Positions 1 to 10,906 of a stretch of DNA of 64,000 nucleotides are shown here, one piece after another (within the stretch, counting starts at the first letter, position 1; every line of letters starts with the position of its first letter). The DNA comes from Ischnura elegans. Taxonomy: Eukaryota > Arthropoda > Insecta > Odonata > Coenagrionidae. The stretch is from the NCBI RefSeq assembly GCF_921293095.1, contig NC_060254.1, positions 55,970,069 through 56,034,068 on the forward strand, in the 5' to 3' direction. The translations under genes were made by a program, and so were the position numbers. The notes below the pieces were generated by a model. The model had not been told where the DNA came from, searched no databases, and saw only the letters and a program-made list of their open reading frames with translations.

Positions 1-3000
1 GATTTTTCATTCTTATTCTCCAGTATTCTCCAGTATTAGAATTAGATTTGCAGTAAGTATATATAATATATTCGCTTTTGTGTTACATTTTTTCATTTTC
101 CAATCCAAGTAATGAATTTGCGTTCATAATGATTAACTTAAATTTTGTATCACCATTTCGATTTTTTCTACCTGTGCACTTAAATGAAGGTTACAAGAAG
201 AAATTTTATTTTTTTATCATCATATCTTAGCTATGAATTCGGTTTTATGACAAGATATCTTTTGTATTAGGATATTGCATTTTTTCTTTATCATTAAATT
301 TTAGGTTTTAATAAGTATTTTCACTTTTTACCATTCATTTCTCGTTCATAATAGGAATATTAAATTTTTACCTCTTTTTTGCATTTTTTTTACACTGTGC
401 TTTAAAATGAAGGTTATAAACAGACCATTAATTGTCTTTTCATAGAATTCGCATTTTTTCCTTAGCATTAAAATTTAGGTTGCAAATGAGGCTCTATTTC
501 GCATTTTTTTGTAACTTTCCCATAAAATGAAGCTTATAGAGAGCATTTTTTGTCTTTTCATTATTATATCTAAGATATAATTTCACGTTTACATGAAAGC
601 TTCTTGTATATTACATCTTAATCCCTATCGTTAAAATTAAAGTTGTATTGAGTATTCTCGCTTTTGTGTTACATTTTTCATTTTCCGTTCCAAGCAACGA
701 ATTCGCGTTTACATGTATAATAGATTTTTTTTGCATTAGGGTTTCGCAATTTTGTTCAATATACTTAAAATTAAGGTTGTTTTAAGTATTTTCATTTATG
801 TTTTATATTTTTTCATTTTCCAATCCAAGCAATGAATTTGCGTTCATAATAAGAAAATTGAATTTTGTGTATCCATTGCGCATTTTTTTAAAGTGTGCTA
901 TTTAATGGAGTTTATAAAGAGACCATTTATTTTTTTTCATTATAATGTTTTAGATTTCACATTTATAACAAGATTTCCTTTGTATTAGGATTTTTCATTC
1001 TTATTACCTAGCGTTTACAAAGAAGTTGGTGTAATCTTTTGTGTGACGTATTTTCCAACCCAAGTAATTAATTCGCGTTTAAAATAGAAAATTTTTTGTA
1101 TTAGGATTTCACATTTTTCTACCCTAGAATTAGCATTGAGGTTGTAGTACATATTTTCGCTTTTTTATTTCATTTTTATATTTTTCCATCCAAGTAATGA
1201 ATTTGCATTCATAAAGGCCGTTTTACATGTGACACGGAATTGCGAAGGTTAGAGCTGCATTAATTTCTAAAATGGCGTGGAATTGCGCGAATGCATGAAC
1301 GAAATTAGAACAGGGGCTATTTTGCCGTCTCGCATCCACGCATTCTCGCATGTGTTCTAGCAATTCACCGCTTTACACGACGACATTTTGATTGCGCCTT
1401 CGCACGTACGTCAGATTGCGTAATTCCGTGTACCGTGAAAAACGGCCTTTATAATAAAACTAAATTTTGTGTCACCATCATGCATTTTTTAACTGTGCCC
1501 AAAAATGAAGGTTAAAAAGCGAACATTTATAGTTTTTCATTATCACATATTAGTAAACAATTCGCGTTTATAACAAGATTTATTTTGTGTTAGGATTTTG
1601 AGTTCTTGTTCCCTAGCATTAAAATTGAAGTTGTAGTAAGTATTTACTCTTTTGTGTTACATATTATTCATTTTCCAATCCAGGCAATTAATTCGCGTTT
1701 AAAATAGAATTTTATTGATCATTTAGATTAAGCACTTTTTTCCTAGCATTAAAATTGAGGACGTAGTAAATACTTTAGCTTTTGTTTTACACATTTTATT
1801 TTTCAATCCAAGCAATGAATTTGCGTCCATATTAAGAAAATTAAACTTTTTATCCTCATTTCGCATTTTTTAAAACTCTACTCTAAAATGAAAATTAAAA
1901 AGCAAAAATTTTTATTGCTAATTCAATATCATATTTTTAAAATGAAATTGCGTATACAAAAAATTTTCTTTTGCATTAGGTTCTTTCATTCTTGTTCACT
2001 ACCATTAAAATTGAGGTTGTCTAAGTATTTTCGCTTTCGTGTTACGTACTTTCATTTTCCAACGAAAGCAATAAATTCGAGTTCGTAATAAGATACTTAA
2101 ATTTTGCATAAAAATTTCGCATTTTCATACATGTGCACTAAAGTGAAGGTTATAATAAGAATTTTTCTATTTCCTATATTCATATCCAGCAATGAATTCG
2201 CGTTTATGATAAGATAATTAAATTTTGTATTACAGTTTCCCATTTTTTTTACCTGCGCCACTAAATTAAGGCTATAATAAGATTTTTCTTCTTTTTTTCA
2301 TTATCATATAATAGTATTGCATTTAGTTTATATCATAGTAATTAATTCTTATTTATTAGGATTTCGCATTTTTGTTCCATAGAATTAAATTGAGGTTGTG
2401 GTAAGTATTTTTCTTTTGTATTATATTTTTTCATTTTCCAATACAATTAATGAATTCGCGTTCATAATGAGAAAATTAAATTTTTTCTGTCCATTTCGTA
2501 TTTTTTAACTGTTCTCTACATAGGAGGTTATAAAATTAACTGTTTTTTCATTATCATATATTAGTAATGAATTTGAGTAGATAAAAGATTTCTCTTGTAT
2601 TACGATATTGCATTCTTGTTCACTAGCATTAAAATTGAAGTTAAAGTAAGCATTTTCGCTTTTGTTACATTTTTTCATTTTCCAATGCATGCGTTCATAA
2701 TTCGAAAATTCGCGTTCATAATAAGAAAATTAAACTTTGTATCGCTATTTCGCAATTTTTATAACTGTTTCCTGAGTTGAAGGTTATTAAACGAAAATTA
2801 TTTTTTTTTTCATTTTCACATATTAGTAAAACATTCGCGTTTATAACAAGGTTTCTTTTGTGTTAGGATTTTGCCTTCTTGTTCCCTAGTTAGAGTTGCA
2901 ATAAGAATTTTCACTTTTGTGTTACAGTTTTTCATTTTCCGATCCAAACAATGAATTCGTTTTAATAATGAAAAAATTAAATGTTTATCGCCATTTTCAT

Positions 3001-3930
3001 TTTTTATATCAGGTAATAAAATGTAGGTCATAATAATAATTTTTTCATTAAGTATCATTTCTTAGCAATTAGTACGCATTTATGGCAAGATTTCTTTTGT
3101 GTTAGGATTTTGCCTTCTTGTTCCCTAGTTTTAATGAGAATTTTTAATAAGAAAATAGAGTTGCAATAAGAATTTTCACTTTTGTGTAACAGTTTTTCAC
3201 TATCCGATCCAAACAATGACTTTGTTTCAATAATGAGAAAATTAAATTTTTATCGCCATTTAGCATTTTTACACCAGGTACATCATGAAGGTCATATTAC
3301 GATTATTTTCATAATTATTTCTTAGCAATTAGTTCGCGTCTATAACAAGAATTTTACATTTTCATTAGGAATTCGCATTTTTGTTCCCTAGCATTGAAGT
3401 TGAGGTTGTTGTAAGTATTATCACGATTTTGTTACATTTTTTTCATTTTTCATTCCAAGCAATGTTCATAATGAGAAAATTAAATTTTCTATCACCATTT
3501 CGCATTTTTATAATTTTTATTTTAATACAGTTTATATTAAGAAATTTCACCTCTGTAATATCAAGTCGTATTTTCCTTTCTGTGCACTTTAATCGAGGTT
3601 ATAATAAGAATTTACGCTTTCATGTTGCACGTGGTTATTTCCTAACAGAACAATAAATTTGTTTTTTTAATGAGGAATTTTCACTGAAATATTATAACTT
3701 CAAATTATTCTTTCTGTGCACTGAAATCTAGTTACAAGAAGAAATTTCACTTTAGTGTTGTACTTAGCACTATTACTATACTTAGAAGGCATGAATTCGC
3801 GTTTATAACAAGAATTTTCACTTCTTTATTATCATTGGGAATTTTTCTTCTCGTACAGTAAAATCGAAATTCAAGCAAAAAACTTCGCCTTTTGTTAGTT
3901 TTTGGCATTTACCTACAATAAAAAGAAATT
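1..3930. repeat. AT-rich degenerate satellite array, part A
   Basis: The stretch is built of diverged tandem units of roughly 125-135 bp recurring around the words AATGAATTCGCGTT, AAGAATTTTCGC, GTGTTACATTTTTTCATTTT and TGCACTAAAAT. The units are too diverged to count exactly. Short open frames inside are chance products of the repeat and share fragments of the same peptides between units. A 238-bp MITE interrupts it at 1,213. No gene is seen. Confidence 0.8.
1213..1450. mobile_element. Small MITE with ~28-bp imperfect terminal inverted repeats
   Basis: The ends AAAGGCCGTTTTACA and, reversed, AAAGGCCGTTTTTCACGG continue into a shared ACACGGAATT-GCG block, giving terminal inverted repeats of about 28 bp with small gaps. 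The body is GC-richer than the satellite around it and has no open frame of note. No clean target-site duplication was made out, so the superfamily is open. Confidence 0.7.
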
Positions 3931-4256
3931 CCCCAGACGGCACAGAACCCTCCGTATCTAATTCGTATGTACATAGTACCCATTGACTAAGGGGATACTA
4001 TGCCGCTCCGTCGCTTTTCGTCAATGGATACATTCCATTCGCGGCCTGTCGACGAAGCGCGTACGCAGCATGTGAATGTCCGCTACTAAGCACGTACGAT
4101 TGGATACAAAGCGCGCAGGAACACGGCACTCAGGCTAATCTCAATCGATTAGGTCGAAATTAGTTATATCGTAACTCGCACGATCGAAAAATGTATCGAA
4201 CGCAACACAATCGATAACTACCGACCGTAGCGAGAACCTTGATACGAATCATTATG

Positions 4257-4409
4257 AATTGTAAGTTCTCAATAGGTAAATAACACCATATCATGAATTC
4301 TAATTACCATGAAAGACTCACGACCGACAAAGTTTTTGTCGGTTGTGAGTTTTTCATGGTAATTAGAATTCATGATATAGTATTATTTACCCATTGAGAA
4401 CTTACAAAA
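4257..4409. repeat. Near-perfect hairpin with ~70-bp arms
   Basis: The arm running GTAAGTTCTCAATAGGTAAA onward is repeated in reverse as TTTACCCATTGAGAACTTAC, with the inner arms CATGGTAATTAGAATTCATG and their complement meeting at a short loop around CAAAGTTTTTG near 4,338. Only a few mismatches are seen. It sits within the 2.5-kb transposon. Confidence 0.85.
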
Positions 4410-5206
4410 CTTACTCGGCCACTTAAATAACTCTGCGAAAAATGAGATTCTCATGGCTAATTCACGCACCCCCAGCATCCAGCATTGATAAGTGGCTCGT
4501 ACTTACTTGGAAACCTTGAGATGTTAATGAGAGTAAATTCTTATTAATTTTGACACTAAATAAGACATCACATAGCTCACGAGCATTAAAAAGCTTACCC
4601 TAAAGCCTGACGAAATAAAATTTTTAAATAAAAATTGCCGATGAAACAGGATTGCTGACACATCTGCTATTAGTATGATCGAATTCATCAAAATGCAAGC
4701 AAAAATTAACGTATAGTTCAGTCTCAGCTACTAAAACTTACGCATATCAGGCGCTAAAGTATTTGAAAAATTATTTGGGATGAGTAAAAGTCCCTAGGTC
4801 ACTGCAGTAAATGTATCAACCTATTAAAAATATGAAAGTCCTGCCAAATCACCAGCATAAACACTTGTAAAATAAAACATGTTATCTCTTAGATCACACC
4901 TCCGATTTTATACTTACTTTGCATGAAGTCACCACCGCAAGAAATTTTAAAGAGGCAGGAAAGAAAAAACCCACAGAAATACAATACATAAATTATGTAT
5001 TTTCTATTGTCAACCACAATAATATTTCCAATTTTCTCTTCTATCCCACATCTAATATGGCGAAACAATTACTCTTATTCTCTTTCGAATACAAAATTAT
5101 TTAAAAGAGGACTGGTCGATACATACAAACTATCGTCAATACTTTCTCCGATGAACGTTCACTATCACTGCACCAACTTGCACAAATCAAATCCACATCC
5201 ACAAAT

Positions 5207-6005
5207 ATGTCACTTCTGCCACAATGTCTGTCTTCTTGGCGACAGGTAACAGTGAAGCAATGGTACCTTCCTCCAATCTGGGCACCTTCAATTCAGCAAG
5301 AATTTTCTCCTCGTCCTCTCGTCCAAGGCCACAGATTATTTTCTGATATCACAAGGTGCGATGTGAAGCTCACACACCTAAAATTAATAAATAATAAAAT
5401 ACCATGTAACTTATTAGGTCAAATCATTTCCAATTTTTGGTATTTCTGCATGAGAAATCAAATTACTAGGCTCGTAAATATAGTAAATATTTGTATGCCT
5501 GATATTTTTATTGTTTTAAACTATAGCATAAGATAATTTGAAATGATGAAAGCCGACGTGTAATACACCATAGGGCAAGCTAAGAAGCAATATTCGATCC
5601 TATAAACTTGGCAGCTTATTCCTAGTTTCTCCTTTATCCACACGTTTACCGAATGAATTAATACAAAAAAGACAACTAAAATGCAAGAATTTTCAAAAGA
5701 ATTGCTGCTACAATATTTTGAATCACCATTTTTAGTACTGAATAGTACTATAGTACTTCAGTACTGAATATTTCGGGATGTTGATGCATCAACATCCCGA
5801 AGCAACTTCTAACTTAAAATTACATCCAAATAATTACAGCGAGAAAGAGTACATACCTCACAGTTTTTCGTAGGGGTGAAATGTTTTCTTCTTATCGCCC
5901 AAATGCACTTCTTCTTCAACTCAGGATCTTTTGGAAAGCTAAAATCTTGAACCATGTCCCGGAGTTTCCATTACGTCATCCCGACAATAAACACACGAAA
6001 GGCAT
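5207..6005 (-). pseudogene. Decayed THAP-domain exon pair of a transposase
   Basis: Exon 1 (5,857-6,005) starts at an ATG giving MPFVC, has an early stop and a frame shift, then reads FSFPKDPELKKKCIWAIRRK and HFTPTKNCE, the FPKD...W/I...FTPT core of the THAP zinc finger. It ends at GTATGT. Exon 2 (from 5,377 downward) begins after TTTTAG and reads VCELHIAPCDIRK, giving the closing Cys-x2-His, followed by a stop and another shift into EEKILAELKVPRLEEGTIAS. THAP domains are DNA-binding zinc fingers used by P-like and related transposases and by host proteins. With at least two stops or shifts in one domain it cannot be functional. No catalytic domain is seen in the element. Confidence 0.6.
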
Positions 6006-6440
6006 TTTTAACAAAAATATCTCACAAACACGTTTCTGAAGCCCAGAGAATGAAATTAAAGAATAAGGGAAACTTCACCATTACCAGACACTCTATTTTT
6101 CACAAACTTAACAACAAAAATCCCTGAAATGTGGTGAGACGTGACGTAAACCATGCCAGCTCCAACGGCTTGTGAAGACATGTGATCTTTCTAGGAGGAT
6201 ATGGCACGATGGCACCAGATGGCACCACCCGCGAAAGAAAATAGTCCCAGAACGAATACAGTTTTATCGATGAGATACAATTTTATCGATGCATATGAAT
6301 TTGCCAGTCCTCTTGCATCTTTTTTCGTCATTAAAGGAAATAAAGAAACAAAACCTTCTAAGTAACTTCCTAAGCGCGATTTTTGTATCTTGATTGTCCA
6401 CCCTCGTATTTAGGTACGAAAACTTCCTGTGCCGTCTGGG

Positions 6441-6968
6441 TCGTGATCATAACAAGATGAATGAATCACCTTGGTGATATCATTTATACTTTTTCATTAA
6501 GTGCAGTTAAATCAAGAAGGTATCAGAATTTTTGTTTTTTTTTAATATATGGAGTTATTTTTCCATATAAGAAATGAATCCGCGTTCTTAACAAGAAAAT
6601 TCATTTTTTAATATTATTTCCCATTTTTCTCTCGGTACCATTATACTGAGGTTGTAATAAGAATTTTCGTTTGTGTGTAATATATTGTCATCTCCATTGA
6701 TTATCAAAGAAATAGGTTATAACAAGTATTTCCGCTCTATAAAACATATTGTCATTTACCTATGTTAACAACTAATTTACGTCAATAGCAGGAATTTTCT
6801 ACTTTTCAGTATTAATTTCAATATTTGTATCTTTGCACTATAATGGTATTTATAATGAGAACTTTTGTAGCATGATTTTCCATTTAAGTTTCTTCTTACT
6901 AAAATAGAGGTATTAATAAGAATTTTCGCTTTCTTGTAAATTTCGTCATTCCTCAGGCAAAAAAATCT
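6441..6968. repeat. Satellite remnant
   Basis: Satellite words (CGCGTTCTTAACAAGAAAAT, AATAAGAATTTTCG) resume after the transposon. No gene is seen. Confidence 0.65.
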
Positions 6969-7420
6969 GTGCTGTGATTGCACTAAATCTGCACTGTAAC
7001 TGGACTAAACTATGCGTTTATCACAGTCACAGCACACTCTTCTGTACTAGACTGTACTATGGCAGCTAGAATTTGAGAAGAACTCTACTGTAACAGTGCT
7101 GGATCACTGTGCTTGAACTGTGCTAGAGCTCAGACTGCACTGTGACTGGGCTGGGTAACATGACTGGAACTGTACTATAGCTCAAACTGGACTGTGACAG
7201 GGCTAGAAAACATGACTGGAAGTGTACTGTGGCAAAAAGTGGACTGTGACTGGGCTGGGTAACTGGACTGGAACTGTACTATAGCTCAAACTGGACTGTG
7301 ACAGGGCTAGAAAACATGACTGGAAGTGTACTGTGGCTAAAAGTGGACTGTTACTGGGCTGGGTAACTGGACTGGAACTGTACTATGGCTCAAACTGCAC
7401 TCTGACAGGGCTGGACTTAA
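6969..7420. repeat. Minisatellite of ~117-bp units built from ACTGTACTGTGGC-like words
   Basis: Repeats of TGGACTGTGACAGGGCTAG, AACATGACTGGAA and CTGTACTATAGCTCAAACTGG recur at about 117 bp in the second half; the first half is a more degenerate run of the same short words. No coding potential is suggested. Confidence 0.75.
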
Positions 7421-8560
7421 ACTAGTCATCATTTAGAGATTTAGTGGAGTGAGGACGGGGGTCCACAGCAGGACACGTGTCTATGTGCCGCTCCCGTATA
7501 ACCTCAGTTTTAGTGGCTAAATCATTGATTAACTGACGCTGATTATGTCAGTAACGTCCGTAAATGTTCCCGCTGCCGCCTACTGTGAAAATATTCAAGA
7601 TCCAACCAATTTTGGCTTTTTTGTGGCGTTTTTAGTGTTTGCCTCAATCTAGCCGCTGCCGAGAAATTTCAAAGTCCCACCAATCTTAGGGGGTGGCTTT
7701 GCCTACCTTGTGATTCTATGTGCTTCTAGTGCCATTTATTCTACTGCTCCTGTGAAAGTTTCGTATCCCTACGTGCATTTTTCTTTCAATTACAAGTGTC
7801 TTAAGTTTTCAGTTATACCGAGTTGGTTTTTGTGTTATAATTCCCTGTGTAATTGAAAATCCGTCCTGATTGAGGTTAATCAGTGTTTCGGAGTTACTTT
7901 TCCTTTATATTTCACCCCTTCAGTGACATTCTATGCCTTATTTTTGGTTATTTTTGAAGTTTTGTGTTTCACGCTTGAACATGTGACGATTTGTCGATCG
8001 TGTTCCAATAATACGTTATTATTTCTTATCAGTGCATTTCCAAGTGTTTATATCCAGTGTAGAATATCAATATTGTCTAATTATACTATTCTGTGTGCCT
8101 TTTATCTCGAAAAGTGAAAATCTGGGGTTATTTTTTGATGTTTTTCGTAGTGAAGGCGATCGTCCTTTGTTTTTGTCGACTGGTGTCTCCTTATAACCTC
8201 CCTTTAGAACCCAAAAATTGTGTTCCGGATCGGATTGTCAAGGTCCTGGTGTTATTCCGAACGTTCTGTGTTTATTAGGAGGCCGACAAATCATTTTTCA
8301 AATTTTAGTGATTTTTGAGTTGAACTTGCTGCTGTGGACCTCCGTCCTCACTACTCAGAACCCGCGAATCGACTCCCGTCCGACCCCGTTGCTGGTGACT
8401 TGTTTTTGCTCACCATAGCGTACCAGATTGAAGGACACTACCTCACCCCACGCACGACAGTGCACCGGTGAGCTAAAGACGGTGTAGGCAGGTGAGAGAC
8501 ACTGCAGGCCCTTAAGCCAACAGAGGATGATACGTTAAAGTCCCACTCGGCCACTACGGA
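7421..8560. other. Unassigned block with an inner 23-bp inverted repeat
   Basis: This stretch is less AT-rich than the satellite and contains an inverted pair, GTGAGGACGGGGGTCCACAG at 7,449-7,471 and its near-complement at 8,329-8,351, about 0.9 kb apart. The sequence from 8,340 to 8,560 is GC-rich. Only short open frames occur (up to about 66 codons) and none is recognised. It may be a non-autonomous transposon or a LINE 5' fragment. Confidence 0.4.
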
Positions 8561-8752
8561 AAACCTCCGCGAAATGTAACACCATGAATTTATGTAAAAT
8601 GAAACACCATGTAAAATTCACCATGTATTATTGAATTTCATTGTAAGATATTACATTTTATATTAAATGATTTTATATCTGAATTGGCTTTCATGTCATT
8701 TGTATCCAATATCAAAACAGGGTTTAGATCATTCCCTTTTCCAGCTAGTTTT

Positions 8753-8969
8753 TTGGGTCTTCTTCAGAGTTTATCCATGGCTTTGGATGAAATTTAGTCA
8801 AACTTCCAGTCAGCTTCTTTGTGTTCATTGAAGTGTCAAAGAGGATTCGGTTGGACATAAATATCAGTCTGGCCAAATCTGCATCGCTACTTCAGTGGAT
8901 CTGATGAAGCCAGCTGGAATGTTGGTGATTTTTCATAGAGCCATGGATAAAACGGAAGAAGACCCAAAG
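8753..8969. repeat. Fold-back element with ~31-bp arms
   Basis: TTTGGGTCTTCTTC followed by TTATCCATGGCT at 8,753-8,783 is repeated in reverse at 8,939-8,969 with a four-base mismatch between the two blocks. The 155-bp middle shows no open frame. This looks like a short MITE. Confidence 0.65.
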
Positions 8970-8975
8970 AAATCA

Positions 8976-9190
8976 CTTAGACTGTACTGTGGTGACTGCA
9001 CTCTGACTGTGCTGAGGCGACTGCACTCTGACCGTGCTATGGCCACTGCACTCTGACTGTGCTGTGGCCACTGCACTCTGACCGTGCTATGGCCACTGCA
9101 CTCTGACTGTGCTGTGACCACTGCACTCTGACTGTGCTATGGCCACTGCACTCTGACTGTGCTATGGCCACTGCACTCTGACTGCTTTGG
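8976..9190. repeat. 25-bp minisatellite, about eight copies
   Basis: The unit ACTGCACTCTGACTGTGCTG plus TGGCC repeats about eight times with few changes (GTGCTATGGCC and GTGCTGTGGCC variants). Because 25 is not a multiple of three, the repetitive peptides it can encode change frame from unit to unit, so it is not read as coding. Confidence 0.85.
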
Positions 9191-9235
9191 TAACTGTACT
9201 TTACTGTACTATGGCAACTGTGCTGTATTGTTTCA

Positions 9236-9460
9236 ATTAAGTGCAGTCTTAAGTGCATTCCCAGTCCAGATATTAAGTGCAGTTAGAGTATAGCTTTAGC
9301 TTATTTAGAGTACAGATTTTTTTGCCTGAGTCCCCATTGGAAGCAATTGTTTCGCGCCAATAACAGAAAAGTAGAATTTTTTAGCATCTTTTCCCATTTT
9401 TGTTTCACTGCATTGAAATGGAGGTTAAAATAAGAATATCTAATCTGTTAAATATTGAGG
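9236..9460. repeat. Satellite remnant
   Basis: Words such as TTCGCGCCAATAACAGAAAA and GCATTGAAATGGAGGTTAAA match the array found after 13,046. No gene is seen. Confidence 0.55.
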
Positions 9461-9612
9461 CTATCTAATCCTGCCGCGTGAACGGCGGTAAAATATACAA
9501 GAATTGCCATGGGAAAAAATCCCCCTGGACCGGTAATCGAACCACGAGCAACGAACCCCTAGTACCGTTAGCCTCGGTATAATTGCCAAAGAAACTGAAG
9601 AACCTGGATAGC
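9461..9612 (-). mobile_element. tRNA-derived SINE
   Basis: Read on the minus strand it has an A-box-like TGGCAATTATACCGAGG, then a B box GGTTCGATTACC, followed by a body GGTCCAGGGGGATTTTTTCC and CATGGCAATTCTTGTA. The A-to-B spacing and order fit an RNA polymerase III SINE head. A second copy of the body lies at 12,960-13,045 in the opposite orientation. Confidence 0.55.
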
Positions 9613-9615
9613 GTA

Positions 9616-9778
9616 CCCAGACGGCACAGAATCCTCCGTATCTAATTCGTATGCATTGACTACCGCTCCGTCGCTTAAGATAGTATCCGTAAGATCCGTA
9701 ATATCCGTTATCCGTAAGATAGTATCCATTGACTACCGCTCCGTCGCTTTTTGTCAATGGATACTATCTGCATATGAA
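9616..9778. mobile_element. Left-end fragment of the CCCAGACGGCACAG family
   Basis: It begins CCCAGACGGCACAGAATCCT, continues like the left end at 3,932 (TCCGTATCTAATTCGTATG, then CCGCTCCGTCGCTT), and has an extra internal repetition of the GATAGTATCC/TCCGTAAG words. It is cut off at the ISL2EU-like left end. No matching right end was found nearby. Confidence 0.7.
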
Positions 9779-10076
9779 TGGGGAACATGCATGAACTTTG
9801 TTTCTCCCGTTATTGTAGCCTATCTTATAGAGAATTTTCTCACCAATCCGAATATATAAGCCAAAGTTGTCTACGTCAATCACAAATGCTGTAAAATGCT
9901 AATGAAATTCTAAAAAAAAATCGACGAAAGTCACGTGACCCGGAACGCTTTCTCATTGGCTTGACGTCACCGAACAATATTCAGTCTCAGTGGCCTCAGT
10001 TCTCCGTTAAATTCGATGTCTAAATACTGCTGTTTTTCAATGAATACAGATCTTTAATGTCGTTAGGGAGTTGTTG

Positions 10077-10264
10077 ATGGAAAAAGAGGGGGATTGTTGG
10101 AGGAATGAGGTGAAAAGAAAACTGATTGACAAAATGACTGAAGTGGGATTTAAGAAGGCGCAGTCAGACAATTTACCTATGGTTGACTCCTTTATTGTGG
10201 CTGCCTTCCTTAAAAACAGTGATTCTTTCGTCGCCGCCGAGATGCGTGGAGTGAAAGCAAGCAG
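10077..10264 (+). pseudogene. First exon of the second ISL2EU gene (SWIM/YqaJ-type protein)
   Basis: The ATG at 10,077 opens MEKEGDCWRNEVKRKLIDKM and the exon ends GVKASR at donor GTAAGC (AG|GTAAGC). The tail AAEMRGVKASR matches the conserved start of the SWIM-zinc-finger plus YqaJ-like exonuclease proteins that occur widely in animals and accompany ISL2EU transposons; that match is from memory. The following SWIM and nuclease core is not found before the C-terminal piece at 10,579, so the middle appears deleted. Confidence 0.55.
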
Positions 10265-10578
10265 GTAAGCAAGCTATTTAATGCATAGGAAAAATTTTAA
10301 GTTTTAACATTGTTTCCGGTTTATAAATACTTATTTTTGAAATCAAATAAACTATCCTTCATCAGCGGTTTATTAGTTGCCTATAATTTTAATACCAAAC
10401 TTATCATGCGGTTCTCTTTTATCAGCTCCATAGTCGTTAGAATATAAGTAATGAAATAATAGACTAATGTACAAATATGTTTCAGGTATGATTAATGCCT
10501 AATAATTCTGAATTATTACAACATCTTCACTCACCAAAAAAATGAATCGGCATTTAGCAAACTAAATGTGTCTCATAA

Positions 10579-10776
10579 TATAACACTATCTCTGAAAAAA
10601 AGAAAAAAGGAGCTGCACTTTGTGTTGCTGCTCCTGATTGTGAGAAGACAAAGAATATTTCTTGTCTATGGATTGAGCATGACCATGATTTTGTAATGAA
10701 TGTTGTGGCTGCCGCCACAAGGTTTTGGGAGAAAAATAGTTTTCCTATTCTTTTCAACAGCTGTAAACATGATTAG
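10579..10776 (+). pseudogene. C-terminal piece of the same second gene
   Basis: The frame is open from 10,579 and reads GAALCVAAPDCEKTKNISCL, then WIEHDHDFVMNVVAAATRFW and EKNSFPILF before a TAG at 10,774. The order (hydrophobic strand, acidic turn, helix ending in FW..N.FP.LF) fits the C-terminal end of YqaJ-like nucleases, so it is read as the other end of the gene begun at 10,077. Only about 315 bp separate the two pieces, too short for the missing domains. Confidence 0.45.
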
Positions 10777-10828
10777 TTTTTTTAGTTACCCCAGAACTGG
10801 CCCCATATCCTTCTTGCTATATTTTTGT

Positions 10829-10840
10829 AATAAATTTATT
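10829..10840. promoter_or_regulatory. Palindromic polyadenylation signal between convergent genes
   Basis: AATAAATTTATT reads AATAAA on both strands. It lies 53 bp after the plus-strand stop and 67 bp beyond the minus-strand transposase stop, so one site can serve both. Confidence 0.55.
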
Positions 10841-10906
10841 TTGCACTCCCTTTCATTGTCGGCATTTTGTATTCAAGTATGCTACTTTATTAATGGAGCC
10901 TGAAGA

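Larger units (their letters stand above)
3932..6440. mobile_element. 2.5-kb DNA transposon with CCCAGACGGCACAG ends
   Basis: The element is bounded by inverted copies of CCCAGACGGCACAGAA (left) and CCCAGACGGCACAGGA (right, reversed). It replaces satellite sequence, which resumes just after 6,440. Inside are subterminal inverted words around TCAATGGATAC, a long hairpin (4,257-4,409) and decayed THAP exons on the minus strand (5,207-6,005). THAP-containing transposases occur in the P and Kolobok-like groups among others; no target-site duplication is visible, so the superfamily is not assigned. Another left end of the same family is at 9,616. Confidence 0.65.

Noticed and set aside
9037..9258. 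Open frame with repeated Ser/Gln/Ala peptides in the 25-bp minisatellite
   Set aside because: The repeat length is not a multiple of three and the frame exists only because the unit lacks stops; nothing else supports it.
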